Assembly (NCBI GenBank): GCA_030867875.1
Contig: JAOWCC010000241.1
Coordinates: 60,027 to 124,026, forward strand
Direction of reading: 5' to 3'
Source: Actinernus sp. WN-2022
Taxonomy: Eukaryota; Cnidaria; Anthozoa; Actiniaria; Actinernidae
Length of the DNA: 64,000 nucleotides
Below are positions 13,601-30,100 of this stretch, piece by piece. Every line of letters starts with the position of its first letter. Positions within the stretch are counted from its first letter, which is position 1. The notes beneath the pieces were generated by a model. It saw only the letters and a program-made list of their open reading frames with translations, was not told the origin of the DNA and did no database searches. The position numbers and the translations under genes are program-made.

Positions 13601-16335
13601 GATGAATCAGGAATGAGGAATGATCAATCAGGAATGATGAATGATGAATCAGGAATCAGGAATGATGAATCAGGAATCAGGAATGATGAATCAGGAATGA
13701 TGAATGATGTATCAGGAATCAGGAATGATGAATCAGGAAAGAGGAATGACGAATCAGGAATCAGGAATGGTGAATCATGAATCAGGAATCAGGAATAATG
13801 AAACAGGAATCAGGAATGATGAATCAGGAATGATGAATCAGGAATGATGAATGATGAATCGGGAATGATGAATCAGGAATCAGGAATCAGGAATGATGAA
13901 TCAGGAATCAGGAATGATGAATCAGGAATAAGGAATGATGAATCAGGAATGATGAATGATGAGTCAGGAATCAGGAATGATGAATCAGGAATGATGAATG
14001 ATGAATCAGGAATGATGAATGATGAATCAGGAATCAGCAATGATGAATCAGGAATGATGAATGATGAATCAGGATTGATGAATCAGGAATGATGAATCAG
14101 GAATGATGATTCAGGAATTATGGATGATGAATCAGGAATGATGAATGATGAATCAGGAATGATGAATCAGGAATCAGGAATGATGAATGATGAATCAGGA
14201 ATGATGAATCAGGAATCAGGAATGATGAATGATGAATCAGGAATCAGCAATGATGAATGATGAATCAGGAATCAGCAATGATGAATCAGGAATCAGGAAT
14301 GATGAATCAGGAATAATGAATGATGGATCAGGAATGATGAATCAGGAATGATGAATCAGGAATGATGAATCAGGAATGATGAATCAGGAATCAGGAATGA
14401 TGAATGATGAATCAGAAATCAGGAATGATGAATCAGGAATGATGAATCAGGAATCAGGAATCAGGAATGATGAATCAGGAATGATGAATGATGAATCAGG
14501 AATGATGAATCAGGAATGATGAATCAGCAATGATGAATCAGGAATCAGGAATCAGGAATGATGAATCAGGAATGATGAATGATGAATCAGGAAAGATGAA
14601 TCAGGAATGATGAATCAGCAATGATGAATGATGAATCAGGAATCAGCAATGATGAATCAGGAATCAGGAATGATGAATCAGGAATGATGAATCAGGAATG
14701 ATGAATCAGGAATCAGGAATCAGGAATGATGATTCAGGAATGATGAATGATGAATCAGGAATGATGAATGATGAATCAGGAATGATGAATCAGGAATCAG
14801 GAATGATGAATTATGAATCAGGAATCAGCAATGATGAATCAGGAATCAGGAATGATGAATCAGGAATGATGAATCAGGAATGATGAATGATGAATCAGGA
14901 ATGATGAATGATGAATCAGGAATGATGAATCAGGAATTAGGAATCAGGAGTGATTAATCAGGAATCAGGAATGATGAATCAAGAATCAGGAATGATGAAT
15001 CAGGAATGAGGAATGATCAACCAGGAATCAGGAATGATGAATCAGGAATGAGGAATGATGAATCAGGAATGATGAATGATGAATCAGGAATCAGGAATCA
15101 GGAATCAGGAATGATGAATCAGGAATGATGAATGATGAATGATGAATCGGGAATGATGAATCAGGAATCAGGAATCAGGAATGATGAATCAGGAATCAGG
15201 AATGATGAATCAGGAATAAGGAATGATGAATCAGGAATGATGAATGATGAGTCAGGAATCAGGAATGATGAATCAGGAATGATGAATGATGAATCAGGAA
15301 TGATGAATGATGAATCAGGAATCAGCAATGATGAATCAGGAATGATGAATGATGAATCAGGAATCAGCAATGATGAATCAGGAATGATGAATGATGAATC
15401 AGGAATGATGAATGATGAATCAGGAATGATGAATCAGGAATGAGGAATGATGAATGATGAATCAGGAATCAGCAATGATGAATCAGGAATCAGGAATGAT
15501 GAATCAGGAATGATGAATGATGAATCAGGATTGATGAATCAGGAATGATGAATCAGGAATCAGGAATCAGGAGTGATTAATCAGGAATCAGGAATGATGA
15601 ATCAGGAATCAGGAATGATGAATCAGGAATGAGGAATGATCAATCAGGAATGAGGAATGATGAATCAGGAATGAGGAATGATGAATCAGGAATGAGGAAT
15701 GATGAATCAGGAATGATGAATGATGAATCAGGAATCAGGAATGATGAATCAGGAATCAGGAATGATGAATGATATATCAGGAATCAGGAATGATGAATCA
15801 GGAAAGAGGAATGACGAATCAGGAATCAGGAATGGTGAATCATGAATCAGGAATCAGGAATAAGGAATGATGAATCAGGAATGATGAATGATGAGTCAGG
15901 AATCAGGAATGATGAATCAGGAATGATGAATCAGGAATCAGGAATCAGGAATCAGGAGTGATTAATCAGGAATCAGGAATGATGAATCAGGAATCAGGAA
16001 TGATGAATCAGGAATGATGAATGATGAATCAGGAATCAGGAATCAGGAATCAGGAATGATGAATTATGAATCAGGTATCAGCAATGATGAATCAGGAATC
16101 AGGAATGATGAATCAGGAATGATGAATGATGAATCAGGAATGATGAATGATGAATCAGGAATGATGAATCAGGAATTAGGAATCAGGAGTGATTAATCAG
16201 GAATCAGGAATGATGAATCAAGAATCAGGAATGATGAATCAGGAATGAGGAATGATCAATCAGGAATGAGGAATGATCAATCAGGAATCAGGAATGATGA
16301 ATCAGGAATGAGGAATGATGAATCAGGAATGATGA
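10673..16335. repeat. HOR copy 1 (5663 bp)
   Basis: Higher-order unit bounded by a recurring anchor (a GAATCAG-GAATCAG-GAATGAT context followed by GAATCGG) at 10673 and 16336. Its length is 809 x 7. It contains an internal near-duplicate: the GAATCGG-rich block at 10673-11110 recurs inside 11282-11782, followed by GAAAGAG and GAATTGT modules. Confidence 0.8.
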
Positions 16336-19300
16336 ATGATGAATCAGGAATCAGGAATCAGGAATGATGAATCAGGAATGATGAATGATGAATCGGGAAT
16401 GATGAATCAGGAATCAGGAATCAGGAATGATGAATCAGGAATCAGGAATGATGAATCAGGAATGATGAATGATGAATCAGGAATCAGGAATGATGAATCA
16501 GGAATAAGGAATGATGAATCAGGAATCAGGAATGATGAATCAGGAATAAGGAATGATGAATCAGGAATGATGAATGATGAGTCAGGAATGATGAATGATG
16601 AATCAGGAATCAGCAATGATGAATCAGGAATGATGAATGATGAATCAGGAATCAGCAATGATGAATCAGGAATGATGAATGATGAATCAGGAATCAGCAA
16701 TGATGAATCAGGAATGATGAATGATGAATCAGGAATGATGAATGATGAATCAGGAATGATGAATCAGGAATGATGAATCAGGAATCAGGAATCAGGAGTG
16801 ATTAATCAGGAATCAGGAATGATGAATCAGGAATCAGGAGTGATTAATCAGGAATCAGGAATGATGAATCAAGAATCAGGAATGATGAATCAGGAATGAG
16901 GAATGATGAATCAGGAATGAGGAATGATGAATCAGGAATGATGAATGATGAATCAGGAAAGAGGAATGACGAATCAGGAATCAGGAATTGTGAATCAGGA
17001 ATCAGGAATCAGGAATGATGAATCAGGAATAAGGAATGATGAATCAGGAATGATGAATGATGAGTCAGGAATCAGGAATGATGAATCAGGAATGATGAAT
17101 GATGAATCAGGAATGATGAATGATGAATCAGGAATCAGGAATGATGAATGATGAATCAGGAATCAGCAATGATGAATCAGGAATGATGAATGATGAATCA
17201 GGAATGATGAATCAGGAATCAGGAATGATGAATGATGAATCAGGAATCAGCAATGATGAATCAGGAATCAGGAATGATGAATCAGGAATGATGAATCATG
17301 AATCAGGATTGATGAATCAGGAATGATGAATCAGGAATCAGGAATCAGGAGTGATTAATCAGGAATCAGGAATGATGAATCAAGAATCAGGAATGATGAA
17401 TCAGGAATGAGGAATGATCAATCAGGAATGAGGAATGATCAATCAGGAATCAGGAATGATGAATCAGGAATGAGGAATGATCAATCAGGAATGATGAATG
17501 ATGAATCAGGAATCAGGAATGATGAATGAGGAATCAGGAATGATGAATCAGGAATGATGAATGATGTATCAGGAATCAGGAATGATGAATCAGGAAAGAG
17601 GAATGACGAATCAGGAATCAGGAATGGTGAATCATGAATCAGGAATCAGGAATAATGAAACAGGAATCAGGAATGATGAATCAGGAATGATGCATCAGGA
17701 ATGATGAATCAGCAATCAGGAATGATGAATCAGGAATCAGCAATGATCAATCAGGAATGATGAATGATGAATCAGGAATGATGAATCAGGAATCAGGAAT
17801 GATGAATGACGAATCAGGAATCAGCAATGATGAATCAGGAATCAGGAATGATGAATCAGGAATGATGAATGATGAATCAGGAATGATGAATGATGAATCA
17901 GGAATGATGAATGATGAATCAGGAATCAGGAATGATGAATCAGGAATAAGGAATGATGAATGAGGTATGATGAATGATGAATCAGCAATCATGAATCAGG
18001 AATGATGAATCAGGAATCAGGAATCAGGAATGATGAATCAGGAATAAGGAATGATGAATCAGGAATGATGAATGATGAGTCAGTAATCAGGAACGATGAA
18101 TCAGGAATGATGAATCAGGAATGATGAATCAGGAATCAGGAATGATGAATCAGGAATCAGGAATGATGATTCAGGAATTATGGATGATGAATCAGGAATG
18201 ATGAATGATGAATCAGGAATGATGAATCAGGAATCAGGAATGATGAATGATGAATCAGGAATGATGAATCAGGAATCAGGAATGATGAATGATGAATCAG
18301 GAATCAGCAATGATGAATGATGAATCAGGAATCAGCAATGATGAATCAGGAATCAGGAATGATGAATCAGGAATAATGAATGATGGATCAGGAATGATGA
18401 ATCAGGAATGATGAATCAGGAATGATGAATCAGGAATCAGGAATGATGAATGATGAATCAGAAATCAGGAATGATGAATCAGGAATGATGAATCAGGAAT
18501 CAGGAATCAGGAATGATGAATCAGGAATGATGAATGATGAATCAGGAATGATGAATCAGGAATGATGAATCAGCAATGATGAATCAGGAATCAGGAATCA
18601 GGAATGATGAATCAGGAATGATGAATGATGAATCAGGAAAGATGAATCAGGAATGATGAATCAGCAATGATGAATGATGAATCAGGAATCAGCAATGATG
18701 AATCAGGAATCAGGAATGATGAATCAGGAATGATGAATCAGGAATGATGAATCAGGAATCAGGAATCAGGAATGATGATTCAGGAATGATGAATGATGAA
18801 TCAGGAATGATGAATGATGAATCAGGAATGATGAATCAGGAATCAGGAATGATGAATTTTGAATCAGGAATCAGCAATGATGAATCAGGAATCAGGAATG
18901 ATGAATCAGGAATGATGAATCAGGAATGATGAATGATGAATCAGGAATGATGAATGATGAATCAGGAATGATGAATCAGGAATTAGGAATCAGGAGTGAT
19001 TAATCAGGAATCAGGAATGATGAATCAAGAATCAGGAATGATGAATCAGGAATGAGGAATGATCAACCAGGAATCAGGAATGATGAATCAGGAATGAGGA
19101 ATGATGAATCAGGAATGATGAATGATGAATCAGGAATCAGGAATCAGGAATCAGGAATGATGAATCAGGAATGATGAATGATGAATGATGAATCGGGAAT
19201 GATGAATCAGGAATCAGGAATCAGGAATGATGAATCAGGAATCAGGAATGATGAATCAGGAATAAGGAATGATGAATCAGGAATGATGAATGATGAGTCA

Positions 19301-21949
19301 GGAATCAGGAATGATGAATCAGGAATGATGAATGATGAATCAGGAATGATGAATGATGAATCAGGAATGATGAATGATGAATCAGGAATGATGAATGATG
19401 AATCAGGAATCAGCAATGATGAATCAGGAATGATGAATGATGAATCAGGAATGATGAATGATGAATCAGGAATGATGAATCAGGAATGAGGAATGATGAA
19501 TGATGAATCAGGAATCAGCAATGATGAATGAGGTATGATGAATGATGAATCAGCAATCATGAATCAGGAATGATGAATCAGGAATCAGGAATCAGGAATG
19601 ATGAATCAGGAATAAGGAATGATGAATCAGGAATGATGAATGATGAGTCAGTAATCAGGAACGATGAATCAGGAATGATGAATCAGGAATGATGAATCAG
19701 GAATCAGGAATGATGAATCAGGAATCAGGAATGATGATTCAGGAATTATGGATGATGAATCAGGAATGATGAATGATGAATCAGGAATGATGAATCAGGA
19801 ATCAGGAATGATGAATGATGAATCAGGAATGATGAATCAGGAATCAGGAATGATGAATGATGAATCAGGAATCAGCAATGATGAATGATGAATCAGGAAT
19901 CAGCAATGATGAATCAGGAATCAGGAATGATGAATCAGGAATAATGAATGATGGATCAGGAATGATGAATCAGGAATGATGAATCAGGAATGATGAATCA
20001 GGAATCAGGAATGATGAATGATGAATCAGAAATCAGGAATGATGAATCAGGAATGATGAATCAGGAATCAGGAATCAGGAATGATGAATCAGGAATGATG
20101 AATGATGAATCAGGAATGATGAATCAGGAATGATGAATCAGCAATGATGAATCAGGAATCAGGAATCAGGAATGATGAATCAGGAATGATGAATGATGAA
20201 TCAGGAAAGATGAATCAGGAATGATGAATCAGCAATGATGAATGATGAATCAGGAATCAGCAATGATGAATCAGGAATCAGGAATGATGAATCAGGAATG
20301 ATGAATCAGGAATGATGAATCAGGAATCAGGAATCAGGAATGATGATTCAGGAATGATGAATGATGAATCAGGAATGATGAATGATGAATCAGGAATGAT
20401 GAATCAGGAATCAGGAATGATGAATTTTGAATCAGGAATCAGCAATGATGAATCAGGAATCAGGAATGATGAATCAGGAATGATGAATCAGGAATGATGA
20501 ATGATGAATCAGGAATGATGAATGATGAATCAGGAATGATGAATCAGGAATTAGGAATCAGGAGTGATTAATCAGGAATCAGGAATGATGAATCAAGAAT
20601 CAGGAATGATGAATCAGGAATGAGGAATGATCAACCAGGAATCAGGAATGATGAATCAGGAATGAGGAATGATGAATCAGGAATGATGAATGATGAATCA
20701 GGAATCAGGAATCAGGAATCAGGAATGATGAATCAGGAATGATGAATGATGAATGATGAATCGGGAATGATGAATCAGGAATCAGGAATCAGGAATGATG
20801 AATCAGGAATCAGGAATGATGAATCAGGAATAAGGAATGATGAATCAGGAATGATGAATGATGAGTCAGGAATCAGGAATGATGAATCAGGAATGATGAA
20901 TGATGAATCAGGAATGATGAATGATGAATCAGGAATCAGCAATGATGAATCAGGAATGATGAATGATGAATCAGGAATCAGCAATGATGAATCAGGAATG
21001 ATGAATGATGAATCAGGAATGATGAATGATGAATCAGGAATGATGAATCAGGAATGAGGAATGATGAATGATGAATCAGGAATCAGCAATGATGAATCAG
21101 GAATCAGGAATGATGAATCAGGAATGATGAATGATGAATCAGGATTGATGAATCAGGAATGATGAATCAGGAATCAGGAATCAGGAGTGATTAATCAGGA
21201 ATCAGGAATGATGAATCAGGAATCAGGAATGATGAATCAGGAATGAGGAATGATCAATCAGGAATGAGGAATGATGAATCAGGAATGAGGAATGATGAAT
21301 CAGGAATGAGGAATGATGAATCAGGAATGATGAATGATGAATCAGGAATCAGGAATGATGAATCAGGAATCAGGAATGATGAATGATATATCAGGAATCA
21401 GGAATGATGAATCAGGAAAGAGGAATGACGAATCAGGAATCAGGAATGGTGAATCATGAATCAGGAATCAGGAATAAGGAATGATGAATCAGGAATGATG
21501 AATGATGAGTCAGGAATCAGGAATGATGAATCAGGAATGATGAATCAGGAATCAGGAATCAGGAATCAGGAGTGATTAATCAGGAATCAGGAATGATGAA
21601 TCAGGAATCAGGAATGATGAATCAGGAATGATGAATGATGAATCAGGAATGATGAATCAGGAATCAGGAATGATGAATTATGAATCAGGAATCAGCAATG
21701 ATGAATCAGGAATCAGGAATGATGAATCAGGAATGATGAATGATGAATCAGGAATGATGAATGATGAATCAGGAATGATGAATCAGGAATTAGGAATCAG
21801 GAGTGATTAATCAGGAATCAGGAATGATGAATCAAGAATCAGGAATGATGAATCAGGAATGAGGAATGATCAATCAGGAATGAGGAATGATCAATCAGGA
21901 ATCAGGAATGATGAATCAGGAATGAGGAATGATGAATCAGGAATGATGA
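16336..21949. repeat. HOR copy 2 (5614 bp)
   Basis: Same anchor at 16336 and 21950; length 802 x 7. It includes an additional short subfamily M duplication: the GATTCAG module occurs at both 18744 and 20312, 1568 bp (224 x 7) apart. Confidence 0.8.
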
Positions 21950-24900
21950 ATGATGAATCAGGAATCAGGAATCAGGAATGATGAATCAGGAATGATGAAT
22001 GATGAATCGGGAATGATGAATCAGGAATCAGGAATCAGGAATGATGAATCAGGAATCAGGAATGATGAATCAGGAATGATGAATGATGAATCAGGAATCA
22101 GGAATGATGAATCAGGAATAAGGAATGATGAATCAGGAATGATGAATGATGAGTCAGGAATCAGGAATGATGAATCAGGAATGATGAATGATGAATCAGG
22201 AATGATGAATGATGAATCAGGAATCAGCAATGATGAATCAGGAATGATGAATGATGAATCAGGAATCAGCAATGATGAATCAGGAATGATGAATGATGAA
22301 TCAGGAATGATGAATGATGAATCAGGAATGATGAATCAGGAATCAGGAATGATGAATGATGAATCAGGATTGATGAATCAGGAATGATGAATCAGGAATC
22401 AGGAATCAGGAGTGATTAATCAGGAATCAGGAATGATGAATCAAGAATCAGGAATGATGAATCAGGAATGAGGAATGATCAATCAGGAATGAGGAATGAT
22501 GAATCAGGAATGAGGAATGATGAATCAGGAATGAGGAATGATGAATCAGGAATGATGAATGATGAATCAGGAAAGAGGAATGACGAATCAGGAATCAGGA
22601 ATTGTGAATCAGGAATCAGGAATCAGGAATGATGAATCAGGAATAAGGAATGATGAATCAGGAATGATGAATGATGAGTCAGGAATCAGGAATGATGAAT
22701 CAGGAATGATGAATGATGAATCAGGAATGATGAATGATGAATCAGGAATCAGGAATGATGAATGATGAATCAGGAATCAGCAATGATCAATCAGGAATGA
22801 TGAATGATGAATCAGGAATGATGAATCACGAATCAGGAATGATGAATGACGAATCAGGAATCAGCAATGATGAATCAGGAATCAGGAATGATGAATCAGG
22901 AATGATGAATGATGAATCAGGAATGATGAATCAGGAATCAGGAATGATGAATGATGAATCAGGAATCAGCAATGATGAATCAGGAATCAGGAATGATGAA
23001 TCAGGAATTATGAATGATGAATCAGGATTGATGAATCAGGAATGATGAATCAGGAATCAGGAATCAGGAGTGATTAATCAGGAATCAGGAATGATGAATC
23101 AAGAATCAGGAATGATGAATCAGGAATGAGGAATGATCAATCAGGAATGAGGAATGATCAATCAGGAATCAGGAATGATGAATCAGGAATGAGGAATGAT
23201 CAATCAGGAATGATGAATGATCAATCAGGAATCAGGAATGATGAATCAGGAATCAGGAATGATGAACCAGGAATGATGAATGATGTATCAGGAATCAGGA
23301 ATGATGAATCAGGAAAGAGGAATGACGAATCAGGAATCAGGAATGGTGAATCATGAATCAGGAATCAGGAATAATGAAACAGGAATCAGGAATGATGAAT
23401 CAGGAATGATGCATCAGGAATGATGAATCAGCAATCAGGAATGATGAATCAGGAATCAGGAATGATGAATCATGAATCAGGATTGATGAATCAGGAATGA
23501 TGAATCAGGAATCAGGAATCAGGAGTGATTAATCAGGAATCAGGAATGATGAATCAAGAATCAGGAATGATGAATCAGGAATGAGGAATGATCAATCAGG
23601 AATGAGGAATGATCAATCAGGAATCAGGAATGATGAATCAGGAATGAGGAATGATCAATCAGGAATGATGAATGATGAATCAGGAATCAGGAATGATGAA
23701 TCAGGAATCAGGAATGATGAATCAGGAATGATGAATGATGTATCAGGAATCAGGAATGATGAATCAGGAAAGAGGAATGACGAATCAGGAATCAGGAATG
23801 GTGAATCATGAATCAGGAATCAGGAATAATGAAACAGGAATCAGGAATGATGAATCAGGAATGATGAATCAGGAATGATGAATGATGAATCGGGAATGAT
23901 GAATCAGGAATCAGGAATCAGGAATGATGAATCAGGAATCAGGAATGATGAATCAGGAATAAGGAATGATGAATCAGGAATGATGAATGATGAGTCAGGA
24001 ATCAGGAATGATGAATCAGGAATGATGAATGATGAATCAGGAATGATGAATGATGAATCAGGAATCAGCAATGATGAATCAGGAATGATGAATGATGAAT
24101 CAGGATTGATGAATCAGGAATGATGAATCAGGAATGATGATTCAGGAATTATGGATGATGAATCAGGAATGATGAATGATGAATCAGGAATGATGAATCA
24201 GGAATCAGGAATGATGAATCAGGAATGAGGAATGATCAACCAGGAATCAGGAATGATGAATCAGGAATGAGGAATGATGAATCAGGAATGATGAATGATG
24301 AATCAGGAATCAGGAATCAGGAATCAGGAATGATGAATCAGGAATGATGAATGATGAATGATGAATCGGGAATGATGAATCAGGAATCAGGAATCAGGAA
24401 TGATGAATCAGGAATCAGGAATGATGAATCAGGAATAAGGAATGATGAATCAGGAATGATGAATGATGAGTCAGGAATCAGGAATGATGAATCAGGAATG
24501 ATGAATGATGAATCAGGAATGATGAATGATGAATCAGGAATCAGCAATGATGAATCAGGAATGATGAATGATGAATCAGGAATCAGCAATGATGAATCAG
24601 GAATGATGAATGATGAATCAGGAATGATGAATGATGAATCAGGAATGATGAATCAGGAATGAGGAATGATGAATGATGAATCAGGAATCAGCAATGATGA
24701 ATGAGGTATGATGAATGATGAATCAGCAATCATGAATCAGGAATGATGAATCAGGAATCAGGAATCAGGAATGATGAATCAGGAATAAGGAATGATGAAT
24801 CAGGAATGATGAATGATGAGTCAGTAATCAGGAACGATGAATCAGGAATGATGAATCAGGAATGATGAATCAGGAATCAGGAATGATGAATCAGGAATCA

Positions 24901-27122
24901 GGAATGATGATTCAGGAATTATGGATGATGAATCAGGAATGATGAATGATGAATCAGGAATGATGAATCAGGAATCAGGAATGATGAATGATGAATCAGG
25001 AATGATGAATCAGGAATCAGGAATGATGAATGATGAATCAGGAATCAGCAATGATGAATGATGAATCAGCAATCAGCAATGATGAATCAGGAATCAGGAA
25101 TGATGAATCAGGAATAATGAATGATGGATCAGGAATGATGAATCAGGAATGATGAATCAGGAATGATGAATCAGGAATCAGGAATGATGAATGATGAATC
25201 AGAAATCAGGAATGATGAATCAGGAATGATGAATCAGGAATCAGGAATCAGGAATGATGAATCAGGAATGATGAATGATGAATCAGGAATGATGAATCAG
25301 GAATGATGAATCAGCAATGATGAATCAGGAATCAGGAATCAGGAATGATGAATCAGGAATGATGAATGATGAATCAGGAAAGATGAATCAGGAATGATGA
25401 ATCAGCAATGATGAATGATGAATCAGGAATCAGCAATGATGAATCAGGAATCAGGAATGATGAATCAGGAATGATGAATCAGGAATGATGAATCAGGAAT
25501 CAGGAATCAGGAATGATGATTCAGGAATGATGAATGATGAATCAGGAATGATGAATGATGAATCAGGAATGATGAATCAGGAATCAGGAATGATGAATTT
25601 TGAATCAGGAATCAGCAATGATGAATCAGGAATCAGGAATGATGAATCAGGAATGATGAATCAGGAATGATGAATGATGAATCAGGAATGATGAATGATG
25701 AATCAGGAATGATGAATCAGGAATTAGGAATCAGGAGTGATTAATCAGGAATCAGGAATGATGAATCAAGAATCAGGAATGATGAATCAGGAATGAGGAA
25801 TGATCAACCAGGAATCAGGAATGATGAATCAGGAATGAGGAATGATGAATCAGGAATGATGAATGATGAATCAGGAATCAGGAATCAGGAATCAGGAATG
25901 ATGAATCAGGAATGATGAATGATGAATGATGAATCGGGAATGATGAATCAGGAATCAGGAATCAGGAATGATGAATCAGGAATCAGGAATGATGAATCAG
26001 GAATAAGGAATGATGAATCAGGAATGATGAATGATGAGTCAGGAATCAGGAATGATGAATCAGGAATGATGAATGATGAATCAGGAATGATGAATGATGA
26101 ATCAGGAATCAGCAATGATGAATCAGGAATGATGAATGATGAATCAGGAATCAGCAATGATGAATCAGGAATGATGAATGATGAATCAGGAATGATGAAT
26201 GATGAATCAGGAATGATGAATCAGGAATGAGGAATGATGAATGATGAATCAGGAATCAGCAATGATGAATCAGGAATCAGGAATGATGAATCAGGAATGA
26301 TGAATGATGAATCAGGATTGATGAATCAGGAATGATGAATCAGGAATCAGGAATCAGGAGTGATTAATCAGGAATCAGGAATGATGAATCAGGAATCAGG
26401 AATGATGAATCAGGAATGAGGAATGATCAATCAGGAATGAGGAATGATGAATCAGGAATGAGGAATGATGAATCAGGAATGAGGAATGATGAATCAGGAA
26501 TGATGAATGATGAATCAGGAATCAGGAATGATGAATCAGGAATCAGGAATGATGAATGATATATCAGGAATCAGGAATGATGAATCAGGAAAGAGGAATG
26601 ACGAATCAGGAATCAGGAATGGTGAATCATGAATCAGGAATCAGGAATAAGGAATGATGAATCAGGAATGATGAATGATGAGTCAGGAATCAGGAATGAT
26701 GAATCAGGAATGATGAATCAGGAATCAGGAATCAGGAATCAGGAGTGATTAATCAGGAATCAGGAATGATGAATCAGGAATCAGGAATGATGAATCAGGA
26801 ATGATGAATGATGAATCAGGAATGATGAATCAGGAATCAGGAATGATGAATTATGAATCAGGAATCAGCAATGATGAATCAGGAATCAGGAATGATGAAT
26901 CAGGAATGATGAATGATGAATCAGGAATGATGAATGATGAATCAGGAATGATGAATCAGGAATTAGGAATCAGGAGTGATTAATCAGGAATCAGGAATGA
27001 TGAATCAAGAATCAGGAATGATGAATCAGGAATGAGGAATGATCAATCAGGAATGAGGAATGATCAATCAGGAATGAGGAATGATGAATCAGGAATGAGG
27101 AATGATGAATCAGGAATGATGA
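21950..27122. repeat. HOR copy 3 (5173 bp)
   Basis: Length 739 x 7. Landmarks at 20312, 20746, 21628, 21950, 22559, 22734, 23126, 23581, 23875 and 24351 all recur exactly 5173 bp later, so this copy and the next are equal in length and nearly identical. One visible difference is a GAATCAG word near 21900 that reads GAATGAG near 27073. Confidence 0.92.
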
Positions 27123-30100
27123 ATGATGAATCAGGAATCAGGAATCAGGAATGATGAATCAGGAATGATGAATGATGAATCGGGAATGATGAATCAGGAA
27201 TCAGGAATCAGGAATGATGAATCAGGAATCAGGAATGATGAATCAGGAATGATGAATGATGAATCAGGAATCAGGAATGATGAATCAGGAATAAGGAATG
27301 ATGAATCAGGAATGATGAATGATGAGTCAGGAATCAGGAATGATGAATCAGGAATGATGAATGATGAATCAGGAATGATGAATGATGAATCAGGAATCAG
27401 CAATGATGAATCAGGAATGATGAATGATGAATCAGGAATCAGCAATGATGAATCAGGAATGATGAATGATGAATCAGGAATGATGAATGATGAATCAGGA
27501 ATGATGAATCAGGAATCAGGAATGATGAATGATGAATCAGGATTGATGAATCAGGAATGATGAATCAGGAATCAGGAATCAGGAGTGATTAATCAGGAAT
27601 CAGGAATGATGAATCAAGAATCAGGAATGATGAATCAGGAATGAGGAATGATCAATCAGGAATGAGGAATGATGAATCAGGAATGAGGAATGATGAATCA
27701 GGAATGAGGAATGATGAATCAGGAATGATGAATGATGAATCAGGAAAGAGGAATGACGAATCAGGAATCAGGAATTGTGAATCAGGAATCAGGAATCAGG
27801 AATGATGAATCAGGAATAAGGAATGATGAATCAGGAATGATGAATGATGAGTCAGGAATCAGGAATGATGAATCAGGAATGATGAATGATGAATCAGGAA
27901 TGATGAATGATGAATCAGGAATCAGGAATGATGAATGATGAATCAGGAATCAGCAATGATCAATCAGGAATGATGAATGATGAATCAGGAATGATGAATC
28001 ACGAATCAGGAATGATGAATGACGAATCAGGAATCAGCAATGATGAATCAGGAATCAGGAATGATGAATCAGGAATGATGAATGATGAATCAGGAATGAT
28101 GAATCAGGAATCAGGAATGATGAATGATGAATCAGGAATCAGCAATGATGAATCAGGAATCAGGAATGATGAATCAGGAATTATGAATGATGAATCAGGA
28201 TTGATGAATCAGGAATGATGAATCAGGAATCAGGAATCAGGAGTGATTAATCAGGAATCAGGAATGATGAATCAAGAATCAGGAATGATGAATCAGGAAT
28301 GAGGAATGATCAATCAGGAATGAGGAATGATCAATCAGGAATCAGGAATGATGAATCAGGAATGAGGAATGATCAATCAGGAATGATGAATGATCAATCA
28401 GGAATCAGGAATGATGAATCAGGAATCAGGAATGATGAACCAGGAATGATGAATGATGTATCAGGAATCAGGAATGATGAATCAGGAAAGAGGAATGACG
28501 AATCAGGAATCAGGAATGGTGAATCATGAATCAGGAATCAGGAATAATGAAACAGGAATCAGGAATGATGAATCAGGAATGATGCATCAGGAATGATGAA
28601 TCAGCAATCAGGAATGATGAATCAGGAATCAGGAATGATGAATCATGAATCAGGATTGATGAATCAGGAATGATGAATCAGGAATCAGGAATCAGGAGTG
28701 ATTAATCAGGAATCAGGAATGATGAATCAAGAATCAGGAATGATGAATCAGGAATGAGGAATGATCAATCAGGAATGAGGAATGATCAATCAGGAATCAG
28801 GAATGATGAATCAGGAATGAGGAATGATCAATCAGGAATGATGAATGATGAATCAGGAATCAGGAATGATGAATCAGGAATCAGGAATGATGAATCAGGA
28901 ATGATGAATGATGTATCAGGAATCAGGAATGATGAATCAGGAAAGAGGAATGACGAATCAGGAATCAGGAATGGTGAATCATGAATCAGGAATCAGGAAT
29001 AATGAAACAGGAATCAGGAATGATGAATCAGGAATGATGAATCAGGAATGATGAATGATGAATCGGGAATGATGAATCAGGAATCAGGAATCAGGAATGA
29101 TGAATCAGGAATCAGGAATGATGAATCAGGAATAAGGAATGATGAATCAGGAATGATGAATGATGAGTCAGGAATCAGGAATGATGAATCAGGAATGATG
29201 AATGATGAATCAGGAATGATGAATGATGAATCAGGAATCAGCAATGATGAATCAGGAATGATGAATGATGAATCAGGATTGATGAATCAGGAATGATGAA
29301 TCAGGAATGATGATTCAGGAATTATGGATGATGAATCAGGAATGATGAATGATGAATCAGGAATGATGAATCAGGAATCAGGAATGATGAATCAGGAATG
29401 AGGAATGATCAACCAGGAATCAGGAATGATGAATCAGGAATGAGGAATGATGAATCAGGAATGATGAATGATGAATCAGGAATCAGGAATCAGGAATCAG
29501 GAATGATGAATCAGGAATGATGAATGATGAATGATGAATCGGGAATGATGAATCAGGAATCAGGAATCAGGAATGATGAATCAGGAATCAGGAATGATGA
29601 ATCAGGAATAAGGAATGATGAATCAGGAATGATGAATGATGAGTCAGGAATCAGGAATGATGAATCAGGAATGATGAATGATGAATCAGGAATGATGAAT
29701 GATGAATCAGGAATCAGCAATGATGAATCAGGAATGATGAATGATGAATCAGGAATCAGCAATGATGAATCAGGAATGATGAATGATGAATCAGGAATGA
29801 TGAATGATGAATCAGGAATGATGAATCAGGAATGAGGAATGATGAATGATGAATCAGGAATCAGCAATGATGAATGAGGTATGATGAATGATGAATCAGC
29901 AATCATGAATCAGGAATGATGAATCAGGAATCAGGAATCAGGAATGATGAATCAGGAATAAGGAATGATGAATCAGGAATGATGAATGATGAGTCAGTAA
30001 TCAGGAACGATGAATCAGGAATGATGAATCAGGAATGATGAATCAGGAATCAGGAATGATGAATCAGGAATCAGGAATGATGATTCAGGAATTATGGATG